Assembly: GCA_918797485.1 (NCBI GenBank)
Contig: CAKKNE010000004.1
Location: 1,736,001-1,800,000, forward strand
Direction of reading: 5' to 3'
Source of the DNA: Pelagomonas calceolata
Lineage: Eukaryota > Sar > Pelagophyceae > Pelagomonadales > Pelagomonadaceae
DNA: 64,000 bases
Part shown: piece by piece, positions 53,257 through 63,300 of the stretch
Layout of the letters: every line of letters starts with the position of its first letter
Numbering within the stretch: position 1 is the stretch's first letter
The notes under the pieces: model-generated
What the model saw: only the letters and a program-made list of their open reading frames with translations
What the model was told of the DNA's origin: nothing
Database searches by the model: none
Program-made: the position numbers and the translations under genes

Positions 53257-55102
53257 CCCGTCCAAAACCCGTCGATCTACCGCGCTTTACACACAGATAT
53301 ACACACAGATATATATCTAGAAACGGTTGCCAGTCTGGCACTAGTAGTATGTATGTTGCCCGGCGTTTCTAGAAGTGGTTGCCCGGCATTTCTAGCCAAG
53401 GCAAGAACGTCGTCACACAACATGCTCCAAAATGATCTCTAAAGTCTGCGAACTTGAACATGCCAGTGACCGCACCGCCGTTACTCGGACATAGCGTGAC
53501 GGTGGCCTTTCACGCCGGCGGTGCTGGACCATGATGCGCCAAGGCGGCCGTTATTCTAGATGGAGTGCCAGCCTAAGCCTGGGCCCGAGACTCGGAAGCG
53601 CGGCTTCAAGTTGAACGCGGCGGCACGACGTTCGAGGGCCCGGCCAACGTGACCGGGCTCAGGCTGCAAAATCGATGGATCCAAATCGTTTGATGGTGTT
53701 AAGCCACTGGACCAGTTTCTTGGTCGTCACCAAAATAGCGACGCCAACTTTATATTGTTACCCAGTATACTCTTCAAGTTCTAAAGTGAACTTACTTAGG
53801 TTCACCCCGGTGTTTTTACGGCGGCTACTTAACGCCGGGCTTGATCCACTTGGATAAGCAAGAAGATACGGGATATAGGGAAATACCGGCTCCGGGCACG
53901 TGCCGGCTGGCATAGCGTGCTGAGAGGCGAGAGTAACGTAGCCATAGTTCAGGCAATAGGGGGCTATGGCGTTGAAGATATATATCTAGGGGAGTTTTCA
54001 CCTCAGCCTGAGTTCAGAAAGCCGCCAGCCTCAGGCTGCCAGGCTGGTCCGTGCCAAGAGTTTCGCTGCTTGCGACGCTGCAACCCAAAGCCGTCTTAGA
54101 TGATGGTGTCAAGCCGGTTTTTGGTCGCTACCAGCAAAGCGACGCCAACTAGGGTTATCTTCAAGTTTATCCGGCCGTGTTGTCTCCGAGTCCCCCTTTG
54201 TCAAAAGGGTGGGGATGGACGTAAGGCCCAAGGGTCGATTATGATAATAGCCTGGGTTATCATGCCTACGTATGTACGAATTGTGTCATGCCCCCCCCCC
54301 AGCATGTCCCTCCCCGCCAGGTGGGGTGTCGAATCTGGTTTCCCTCCTTTCTTGACGAGGATCGTGGCCCGAGTCAAAGCCGATAGCGCATTAACGACAA
54401 CAGCGCCAATAGGAGCCAAAACGGTGTCTACTAGTACTTGTAAATTAGGACCGCGTACGTATACCGTTTCAACCACAGTGTGACCATTATGTAGGACTAA
54501 CACCCTCGCAGACCATCTAGCATTCTCTGATGCACCTTTATTGTACAGTAATTGGCTGTGCTATTTACGTACATAGTTGCCTAGTACAATTAATGGAGCT
54601 CAAAGACTCAATTCTGACAGCGAGGTCCAGTATGAGGTAGAGCTCATCGCAGCCTTATCTGCCAGTGATAAGTTGCTATGGTAGTTCTACAAGAAGCCCT
54701 ACCATTCTTATTCGGGCACACACTGGCAACGTCCCCGGTTTCTCGGGTTTTGCTTGCGGACAATCTGGAGAGGTCTTTTGCTATACAATCGCTGTCCGTA
54801 CACGACAGTACTAGTCTGTAGACTACATCGCTGATTCTGGCATCCACACTCATCATAGCTTGGCTACAGACCCGGCCCTCGGTTAAATAATATTTCCAAG
54901 TTCACAGCGAGTCTAGTACTGTGAGGACCATGAATGCGGATGGAGTCTCTTCAATTATGATTTGCCTTCGCCTCTCTGGCACACTGCCAAGTATTGAGCT
55001 GTCCAAACTGGTATTGTCATGCTCAAAAGAAATTAGCGAGTCATATTCCTTGTCTTGTCTCTTCCATTTCTGCTGGCGTGCTAGCTCTCTTCATCCAAAA
55101 AA
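53257..55102. other. Intergenic region with degenerate direct repeats
   Basis: No convincing gene. A degenerate direct repeat is seen at 53687-53744 and 54101-54150 (GATGGTGT-AAGCC ... AAGCGACGCCAACT). A short inverted-repeat word TGAAC-TTACTTA-GGTTCA at about 53785-53803 recurs almost exactly at 56856-56874. Words GCCAGTGA, ACTTGAA and CCTCAGGCT recur, and a C run lies at about 54290-54299. Confidence 0.45.
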
Positions 55103-56626
55103 CTATTGACGACAAGAATATTGTGGGGCTTCATCATACATGGACTTGTAGGCGTGTTGAATGACGATATCTGAAACCGGAAATCCTAGTGCTAAGATGA
55201 CCTCATTCAACTCAGCTTCGGCTGCCATTTTCGTTTTGCGCGGGTACGGAACGTTTTTGGGGTTGGAGTTTCGCAAAAGACCGTGGCTGCGCTGAGCTGT
55301 GTTAGTAAAGAAGTGCGGATATTCGCGATCTGAGATACGCGAAACCTGCGAAAACTTTGATGTACCAAGTACATTTACAGCGGCAACACGAAACTCCATA
55401 GCAGTAAAGACCGGGCTTCGGCCAGAGTCGGAGTTTTGGGATTTGCCAAGGCCCAAAGTCTGGCGTGCCAAAATGACAGATTCTGGGCACAGTGCTGGTG
55501 CGCGAATCAGACACTCTGGAAGCATACTTGCATGCACCACACGCCACGGCGTCCATTTTTGCAACAGCCCCGAGTTCAGTGGGAGAGCATGGTGAGTGCG
55601 TCCTGTTTTGAGTGCGAGTGCGTTTTTGTTTGGCGCATTATAAGCACATGGTTGATTGAGGACTAAATCTCGTTGCTGTAGAATATATCTCTGGATAGGG
55701 TATCCATTATTTGAAGGCTGTGACCAGGAAATGCGCAAACGACAATCGCTAGCTTTTAATGTTGGTCTTTCATCCATTGTGTAGTTCATGAGGCTACATA
55801 GACTCCGCGCAGTCGCAGGTAGAGCAACTAAGGGGTCATAATTGGGCATCTGTTTCTTGCCATTGGCACAAGTCTGCTCTTGGATAATCCTTGGCTTAGG
55901 TGTAGGCATGTCAGGAATTCCACATCTGGTGGAAACTAGCACGGGAGGACCGAATGCAGCGAATTTTCCACAACAGGACACACGTAAGCGCATGTAGTAC
56001 CATGTTGCGGGCCGTAAGTCTATCACTCGAACGCCACCCACGCCGTCAACAGCCTTAAGAGGAAAGAATGCCGTCGTCGTGTTATTCCCGCTTGTCCTCC
56101 GTGCGTCGAATATCCGTTGTTGATACCTTTCAGAACTTGTCAGTCTTAGCTTTTGCTGTTGCACTCGAGCTGGCTGCCAAGCTGGTCCCTCCCTTACTTC
56201 GACCTGGAAAGCCGCACCAACATAGAGATCCCTTCGACAGCCTTCGATTTTTGGCCATCCAAGCACTACCTCCCGCGCGGCGGTGCTCAAAACATTGGGT
56301 TCACCAGGGTCACTTAGCCACATAATATCACGCGGGCCAACAACATTCCCTGCAGGGCTCTGTTGCGCATGCGAAGAACTGATTATGCTACAGTACTCAA
56401 CTCGGTATATCTGACTACAGAGTGGTGCTGGCGACAAGGAGGCGATCCAAGTAAGGTCTAGTTGTTTCGACGGTCCTCTGTAAATAGTTACCCACTCTTC
56501 TTTCGACGATAACGCCAAGATAGTGATCCATTGATCGCGTCGCAAGTCTCCAAGCAGCTCTCCAATGAGTTTTGTACGTGCTGATTTTAGACAGCGAATA
56601 TCGTTTCCAATAATCTCCGGGTCCAT
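55103..56626 (-). CDS. Fibronectin type III domain protein
   Basis: The 507-residue product starts at the ATG at 56626 (a longer frame opens with TTG). It has two regions with the FN3 pattern. The first spans about 105-235, from REVVLGWPKIEG to ATWYYMRLRVSCCGKFAAFGPPVLVST. The second spans about 300-420, from DCRLRISWSQPSNNGYPIQRYILQQRD to MEFRVAAVNVLGTSKFSQVSRI. Both show the start W, the Y-x-L/V core strand and the closing A-N-x-x-G-x-S. FN3 modules mediate protein binding. The N-terminal 100 residues are helix-rich and lack a signal peptide, so an intracellular scaffold or ciliary role is as likely as an extracellular one. The second domain has an insertion of about 75 residues between strands. 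Divergent from the membrane protein gene at 57210. Confidence 0.8.
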   Translation of the reverse strand: MDPEIIGNDIRCLKSARTKLIGELLGDLRRDQWITILALSSKEEWVTIYRGPSKQLDLTWIASLSPAPLCSQIYRVEYCSIISSSHAQQSPAGNVVGPRDIMWLSDPGEPNVLSTAAREVVLGWPKIEGCRRDLYVGAAFQVEVREGPAWQPARVQQQKLRLTSSERYQQRIFDARRTSGNNTTTAFFPLKAVDGVGGVRVIDLRPATWYYMRLRVSCCGKFAAFGPPVLVSTRCGIPDMPTPKPRIIQEQTCANGKKQMPNYDPLVALPATARSLCSLMNYTMDERPTLKASDCRLRISWSQPSNNGYPIQRYILQQRDLVLNQPCAYNAPNKNALALKTGRTHHALPLNSGLLQKWTPWRVVHASMLPECLIRAPALCPESVILARQTLGLGKSQNSDSGRSPVFTAMEFRVAAVNVLGTSKFSQVSRISDREYPHFFTNTAQRSHGLLRNSNPKNVPYPRKTKMAAEAELNEVILALGFPVSDIVIQHAYKSMYDEAPQYSCRQ

Positions 56627-57209
56627 ATGCAGCGCAGTTGTTTTTTTAGGATACAAAATCTTATGCTTGTATATGCAGTGGGAGGGAGGTAGGTCACAGG
56701 GTAGGGGGGGTACCCGCCTAGACCAGCCGGCCTAGCGCCAGATATTTGGTACTCTCAATCCGGATACGAGGCGTGTGACCTGAAGGGTCCTTGAGGCGTC
56801 GGCATGTGTAGAGCGATTGTGCTATCATGATGATCCAGTGCCAGTGAAGTGAACTTACTTTAGGTTCATTGGCGCGGAGGCCGCCAGACAGCCTGGGCAG
56901 TCTAGCGAACTGAAAAGGACCACTAAGTCTCCCGAGTCCTAGGAACCCCCCCGACGAGTCCCCTCGCTCCCGTCACTGGCACGGTCTACTAGTATGCAGG
57001 GGCACCGTGACTCAGCTGATCAGGCTGGCTCAGCTGAGTACCCCGACTCGTGCCACCATAAGACTCTGACATAAAACGTCTAATCGCGGGTTATTACCTT
57101 GCGTCCTCTGTCCTCGATGTGCGCCAGGTAACTTATTTGTGACCTACGGTACCGTAGGTACCTACGGTACCTTACGGTATGCAAATAGGCTGCCTGGCCA
57201 CTGGGGGCA
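56627..57209. other. Divergent promoter region between FN3 and HTTM-like genes
   Basis: No gene. A G run near 56706-56712, the TGAAC/GTTCA inverted word at 56856-56874, GCCAGTG and CAGGCTG words, and the GGTACC palindromic block close to the right end. Confidence 0.45.
57142..57179. promoter_or_regulatory. GGTACC palindromic block upstream of the HTTM-like gene
   Basis: Overlapping palindromes CCTACGGTACCGTAGG and GGTACCTACGGTACC end about 30 bp before the ATG at 57210. The 24-bp core (57148-57171) is identical to that at 38399-38422 upstream of the giant gene. The palindromic core reads the same on both strands apart from its ends. Confidence 0.55.
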
Positions 57210-58922
57210 ATGATGATGAAAAAAATACGGAATCTCTGCGGTACCATATTTCTTGGTTTCTGCCTGTGGTGGTTGCCAAATGGAAATCGGATGAAGGACG
57301 GTGCAAGCCAACAGCTGGCCCGTGTGACATGTGCTGCCTTTTTGCTCCTTCTCTGTATGTCAGATTTCTCACTCCGAAATAGAGGCAACCAGACAACCCT
57401 CTTCTTTGAACGTTACGTTGGTCCTGCATCTGCACGTTCGCTTGCAGCTATGCGCATATCATGCTCGGTCCTGTTATTGACTTTCACATCGGATCACATG
57501 ACATCTCCACTCGCGGCAACTGCACAGGTCCCCCGATGGATGTGTCGACCTACGGGCATAATTCGACTGCTCAACGAGTGTGGTGTACTCGGCGGGCTCT
57601 TCGAGGATGCACGTTCACTCTGGCGGCTTGAGCAGCTCACACGGGCAGCACTAGGCTGCGTCGCGATGGGTCTAGGGACGCCTGTTGTTGCTCCATGCGC
57701 TTCCATACTTTGGCTTTTCTATGGCGGTGTGTTGCGAGCGTACAACACATGGCGTGGACACTCCTTTATCGCTGCATGGTGGACTCTGGTTGTTTTGGCA
57801 TGGCGCGGTGGCGCTGCCGACGCAGCTTCACTTGACTCTTGCCTGTGTGCCTTGTACGAAGACGCAAAGCTTGCAAATGTTGCACGAGGCCGATGGTGGA
57901 CCGCCGGGAGGCCTTCCCATTGGAACAGGCGATTCAGCAGGCCTTTACCGCACACACATGCAACTGAGTTGGCACGTGCCGCTGACCGTGGCTGGACGCG
58001 ATTTCTGGTCACGCTGATTTTTGCAAACAATTATCTTATGGCAGGTTTGTCCAAGCTCTGTGCTTCGGGAGTTGCATGGGCCTCCGGAGATAATCTAAAA
58101 GCAAAACTACTGCAAACAACGCTCACGCAAACGTCCTTTGGATGCTACCTTACACTTTTCTGTAGGCGCTTTCCCGACACCTTTTTTGGTGCTCTCGGTG
58201 CATGTGGCCTTTACGGGGAGATAGCCATGGGCCTTGTGCCGTTTTTCTCATTTGCCAAGCTACTCCTCCCTATAGCTATGTGGGGGATGCACGTGAGCAT
58301 CGCTGCATTGCAACACATCATTTTTGTTGACCTGCTCTTCTTCATCCCAGCCTGGTATATTTGGCACGTGATAGATCGTAATCCAGGCAAGTTGAGGCCT
58401 CTTGCGCACGCGCAACATCCTTGGGATTGGACCCAGTGGGTCGACGATATTCATGCCTGTTGGCTTAAAGCGCGTGCTTTCAGCCAGGGACCCCGTTTAT
58501 TCCAGGCCACCCCCCGCGAGTCCGCGGCCATATTAGATAACAACCACCTTAAAGATAAAAAACTGCCTGACTTGCCCGAGGACCTGCCAACTCCCAAAGC
58601 AGTAGTGCTTGATGCCAATCCATCTCTTCCCCATGAGGATATAATCCACGCGGGTGCGAGACAAACGCTGCTCTTTATGCTTGTGTTCCTTGGCGTGTGG
58701 ACGCGGGGGGCTGAATGGTTTCCATATAATGCGTTTCGCATGTTTGCTGGCTGGACATCCAGGCCCATCCTTTATGAGCGCTACATTGCACTCGGTGGTG
58801 ACGGCTCTCGAATACGTAATTTTCACTACCATGAGATCCACCCGGCACTCAACCGAAAACGCCTCGTTGAGGCCTTTAATCGCTGCGCTGATGAGCCCGA
58901 GTCGGCTGATTGCTGTGTATAA
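57210..58922 (+). CDS. HTTM / vitamin K-dependent gamma-carboxylase-like multi-pass membrane protein
   Basis: The 570-residue product has many hydrophobic helices: about 38-52, 82-95, 150-185, 195-210, 270-290, and a dense block about 335-395 ending PAWYIWHVID, plus one at about 490-505. Between helices sits NNYLMAGLSKLCASGVAWASGDNL, matching the family hallmark aGlSKl-x-W-x-G. HTTM domains are shared by gamma-glutamyl carboxylases and many bacterial and algal proteins; some may modify secreted proteins, but function is mostly unknown. Here the typical extended lumenal carboxylase domain is absent. After a soluble segment of about 90 residues, a C-terminal part EWFPYNAFRMFAGW follows. ATG at 57210 is the first of three consecutive Met codons. 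Intronless. Confidence 0.75.
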   Translation: MMMKKIRNLCGTIFLGFCLWWLPNGNRMKDGASQQLARVTCAAFLLLLCMSDFSLRNRGNQTTLFFERYVGPASARSLAAMRISCSVLLLTFTSDHMTSPLAATAQVPRWMCRPTGIIRLLNECGVLGGLFEDARSLWRLEQLTRAALGCVAMGLGTPVVAPCASILWLFYGGVLRAYNTWRGHSFIAAWWTLVVLAWRGGAADAASLDSCLCALYEDAKLANVARGRWWTAGRPSHWNRRFSRPLPHTHATELARAADRGWTRFLVTLIFANNYLMAGLSKLCASGVAWASGDNLKAKLLQTTLTQTSFGCYLTLFCRRFPDTFFGALGACGLYGEIAMGLVPFFSFAKLLLPIAMWGMHVSIAALQHIIFVDLLFFIPAWYIWHVIDRNPGKLRPLAHAQHPWDWTQWVDDIHACWLKARAFSQGPRLFQATPRESAAILDNNHLKDKKLPDLPEDLPTPKAVVLDANPSLPHEDIIHAGARQTLLFMLVFLGVWTRGAEWFPYNAFRMFAGWTSRPILYERYIALGGDGSRIRNFHYHEIHPALNRKRLVEAFNRCADEPESADCCV

Positions 58923-59021
58923 GTCAACCAATGACGTGGATGCCCGAAACCCTCAAAATTCTCCATCTCGGCCAGGACGATGTCGTTTGGCTGGTCATGG
59001 TTAATATGACAAAGTCAGAGA

Positions 59022-59405
59022 TTACCTCCGAAACGACTCGAACTGCAGGGTCCATAAAATTTGATTTCCGCACAGGCTGACTGCGCTACATTCCTCGACT
59101 TTGCGATACCACGTGGTGCGGAAATGCGCGACCATCCGGCTGCTCTCGTCATTCAGACGCGATCTTGGGATTTTGTCGAAGATATCGACCAGACATACTA
59201 TTGTGACACCATGAACATCGTTGCTCTTGATATTGGAGCGCGCGTGGTCGACAAGCGGACCAACCTGCCGTGCGATGCGCTCGACCTTCGTGCCTGTTGT
59301 GCCTCCACCCTTGGTACCATCTAAAGTAGTCAAATGACGGGGCCCGTAATCCTCAGCGATATAAGCTTTGGTGGGTGTGTGAAATGCCAAAAAAGGTATG
59401 AACAT
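59022..59405 (-). CDS. Possible small protein or 3' exon, unrecognised
   Basis: A minus-strand frame of about 127 codons from the ATG at 59405, convergent with the HTTM-like gene and ending 100 bp beyond its stop. Words such as YIAEDYGPRHLTTLDG and GVTIVCLVDIFDKIPRSRL look protein-like, and composition is balanced. It may be the last exon of a minus-strand gene whose upstream exons are not evident, or chance. I recognise no family. Confidence 0.3.
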   Translation of the reverse strand: MFIPFLAFHTPTKAYIAEDYGPRHLTTLDGTKGGGTTGTKVERIARQVGPLVDHARSNIKSNDVHGVTIVCLVDIFDKIPRSRLNDESSRMVAHFRTTWYRKVEECSAVSLCGNQILWTLQFESFRR

Positions 59406-59533
59406 CTTCACCGTCACCAATTCCGTCACATGCCCGGAGGGCCTGGGCAGGTACTAGTAACGGTGGGGGAGTTCAACACCTGTTGTGGTGGTGGTCGTGG
59501 GAAGGGGGGGGGGGCTACTCCGCAAAGGTAAAA

Positions 59534-59788
59534 ATCCGAGTCGAAAAATCGGACGTGGGGAGCGTCCGTACGGGTTTAAGACTTTCTTTAAGTTTATCAT
59601 ATGATAAAGTTACGGGTTTCGTGGACATTCCAGAGTTTTTCGTGGCGGAAAGTGCGGAGCATTCGGCTAACGAACGGAACGTTGATTTTCTCGCGGTGAA
59701 ACTTGCTGACGGAACGTCAGTACGCTTTGCGGCAAAGTTTGACACTTTGCACCAAGCGACTCGTGGCGAGGGCTTCCTATTCCTTTGA
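59534..59788 (+). CDS. Possible short reading frame, unrecognised
   Basis: About 85 codons (VEKSDVGS through GEGFLFL) without an ATG at the start of the plausible part. Balanced composition with alternating hydrophobic residues. No family recognised. It may be an exon or chance. Confidence 0.18.
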   Translation: MRVEKSDVGSVRTGLRLSLSLSYDKVTGFVDIPEFFVAESAEHSANERNVDFLAVKLADGTSVRFAAKFDTLHQATRGEGFLFL

Positions 59789-60388
59789 ATCTATTTCAAA
59801 GAAATCGACGAGCTCCTGCCATTTTTCACACCACCTTCGCTTTGCCTTCCGGGGCTCCTCAGCAACAATTATCATTCACAGGGGTTAATCGTACCCTCGA
59901 CGCCTCGAGCCTCAGGCTGAGGCCCTTTGTTTGGTCGTTTGAGTGCCTTTAGTCGACTGCGAGACGGTCCCGACCGCGACACATAATACGACACTATCTC
60001 CAGCTTCTCGAGCGCTCGAACGCGACCGCAGTGTCCGGGTACCCCACGCATGTACCCGACTCGGACCCTTGCTTCTTTCGGGCATGCCGTCTAGCGATTT
60101 CTGCTACGACGCGCCGCGGGGCGGTACGCCGCACATGATCTCAGCGACGGAATGGCGCGAGGATGGATAAATCCCGACCCCTTACAATGAGGTCATAATT
60201 TTTACGCGCCGTTTCCAGTATCTCAATGAGCAAGTTGAGATACATCCTTGAGTAGAAGAGGCTTCTAATGGACGGGGGGTAGAGCCTCTAGCTAGATATA
60301 TACCCTGGGGCTGGATGCAAGAACGACCGTCGTATGTTAGTACCCGTCGTTTCATAGTCACCCCCAGTGGCTAGCCCGACGGGCACGG

Positions 60389-63300
60389 ATGCGGGTTGCA
60401 ATCATGCTCGCGGTGGCCATATTTGTGCGAGCAGATCTGCAGCAGGCAGCAGAGACTGCTAAGTTAGAGATTGTCGGTGGTTCGAGAGACGATGTAGCGT
60501 ACCGCTTCGAAGAGTCGCTGGAAGGATGGGCGCTCGCCTCGTCGTCAGAGATGCATCTCGATGTGGCAGCTCGTGGTGGAAACCTAGTCGGAACCATAGT
60601 GGGTGAAGCTACTTCGGATCCCCATTTTGATTCGCCGCTGCTCGAACTCCAATCCGCAGGGCGGCAGACAGTAGTCATCCGAATGAAATACCAGAGTGGC
60701 AGTTTCCGGGACGCACGGCTCGTTGCTCAATATGGTGCTCACTGGGTGGGGTCGCAGCAGCAACACAGGAGCAATGTCAATCTCTGTGTGGAAATCAACC
60801 CCTCTACGCCATCGAGCAGACCCAGTTACTGGGACGACATCGCGTCGATGATGTGATTTCCACACAGGTCGACTGGACCCCGCGACGACCACCGGTGCCT
60901 ATCACTGCTAGCGGCATCCCTTCAGGCTCTCCAATCAATGATGACAATGCAGGTACTGTGTGGAAAGGAGCAGTCGGCGAGGGGCAGTGTGCAAATCGGG
61001 GTTCACGGCTCCTTCAAACTGGAAGAACCTCCACGCCATCGACGCGACTTTGTGTGATAGCATCTGCTCGATGGCGTAGAGGACGACGCCAGTACCCTCC
61101 GGACCGCCAGCAATCTCGGTCGCGCTGTTCGTCGACACGATTCATCTGGATAACCTAATTCACTGGTTGCTTTGCACACAGGCGAGGGGGTGACGTTTGC
61201 CTTCTGGTCAGCGAGGGAACTCGCCATCCGGCAAGGCACCTCCACGGGCCACGCCATCACAGATCTTGAAGTCCGATGCGTCGTTGGCTTCTGTCCAATG
61301 TCGCTCGACCTACGGGTTGGCACAACAAACAAGACTGTTTTCTCGGCTACCGTTCTAAACGAAAGTCGTTTGCAATACTTCTCGACGTCTCTTTCATCCA
61401 ATGAGCGACACCATCATTGGCGAGTTGTTTTTCTTAGTAGCTACGGGGGACGAGATGTCCGCATACGCGAGCTCCGACTTCTCCCCGCTGTGCTCGAGGC
61501 TCATTTTGGGATTTCACCAAATCCCGACTACAAGTCGTACATCATTCCAATTTGGCGTAAAGCTGCGACTGCAAAGCTCGGTGGCGACGAGCGGACATCT
61601 TATAATTCACCGCTCCTACTGACGCGCCTTCGGATCTACTTTGGCGGCGTCGTGCTGGCGCCCAGCGAGAAGCGCAACTATGACGCAAGTGCAAACTCAG
61701 CCTGTGCAGACTGGCAAAAAAATGAACAAGCTGGCTTTGGTAAAATAGCATGGGCTGCATTATTTTGGCGCCTGCGACTCGACCACGAGCGCGTTGGTCC
61801 CTGGGTAGTTTCTGAACTTACCATGCAAATTGCCGGTGTTAGAAAATTTGTTGATCTTCAACGCAATTCCACGGCTCAGGTATGAGGATCGTGCTTGCTC
61901 GGAACAAGCATCGCTGATTCACATCGACGAGGGCTATGTAACATCTTCCAATGGCGCCATTGCATCAGTATGGTCGGGTGGCGCAGGTGGTTGGGTGCTG
62001 CGGGATGGCGAGTGTCTCGTGGGAAATCAGGAGGTTCGCGAGAATGCTGGCGGCGAAACAGGACGAGTCTATGTCTCTGGGGCTGCCATTGGGGGTGAAG
62101 AGACTACAGTCAGCACGTGGTTAGGTTATGCTTTTGAGCAACCTGTGGCAGTGAGGTGCGTTATTATCTGTCAGAGCGAAGACATTGCGACACGTGCCGA
62201 GACAGCTTTCCTAGAACGGAGCCATGATGGCGAGCGTTGGATTCCGCATGCAACACTAGCGCTATCAGCGGCTGCGAATGTGATCCAGGCGAATCCATGC
62301 AAATTAAAGTACGAAAGTGAGGACTTGGATCAGAAGCAAAAAAAAGCTTATCATTGGTCAGCGGGGGCTTTTGGGGGGGCACATCAGACTCTTGGCACCA
62401 ACACAGCACGTGATGCCTTCTTAATTGATTCGATTGTCATCGCGTATCCGCCGCTTGTTAGATCTGTGACTGGATGCATAGATATATTTTGGCCTGCACA
62501 GGAGCCAAAGCCTGGGGCAGCGCCCATACTAGACCATCAAACTGCCGTGGCACAGATGGAAGATGCAAAGCAATTGGAGAATGGCTACCTTGGGCGTGGG
62601 TTTGCGAGGTTTGACGGTAGACCTCTAATGAACAACACTAAAAAAATGAGCGTTTATGCAAATACCTACGCCTGTCCTATTGTCGGTAACCTCCGCATAA
62701 CACTGAGGGGTGAGCGCCTAGGATCATCGGAAAGACCCACGACTATCGTTGTCGGCGGCCGACCATGCCTGAATGTTACGTACCACAGTTCAGGCGCCGG
62801 CGACTCGCAGTACAGCCGAGCCAATTCAGACGAGGTCAGCTGCAAACTACCGGCTGGGGTTCCATCAGTCAGCGGTAAGCCTGTGGACGTCGTAGTGGCA
62901 CGTGGTGACACTCCGGGGCTGCGAGACACAGTTCAGTACCTCGCATACCAGGGTCCACCGACACGGGCGGCCATTCCTCGCATCTCCAACATAGCGGCAA
63001 GGTCAGTCGACCTGTGCTGGGTACCACCGGCTCTTAAAGGTTCGCAAGTGGGATCGTCATCTGGGCTTTTAGGTGCACTACAGACGACTGGTTACATTAT
63101 TACTTATCATGTCGTCTCCGACCAGCAAGCAACTGACGCAAAGACGGAAGAAATCAAGCAGAAGCTCCAAGCGCGCCATGATAACGCCCGGATTATACAC
63201 AACGTCACTCTGGGAAATGTAACAGCAACTACAATTATTGGCCTGAAGCCAGACACTCGCTATGTGTTTGCCGTTGCTGCTGTCGTCGAAGACCGCTTTA

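Larger units (their letters stand above)
58923..60388. other. Mostly non-coding region between HTTM-like gene and surface protein gene
   Basis: Apart from two weak short frames described separately, nothing is recognised. A G run lies at about 59506-59514, and CCTCAGGCTGAGG at about 59909-59920. Confidence 0.4.

Noticed and set aside
54201-54503. 100-codon minus-strand frame with VYVRGPNLQVLV, at first sight Sm/LSm-like
   Set aside because: Only one short stretch resembles the Sm2 motif, the Sm1 part is missing and the frame overlaps an equally long one on the other strand.
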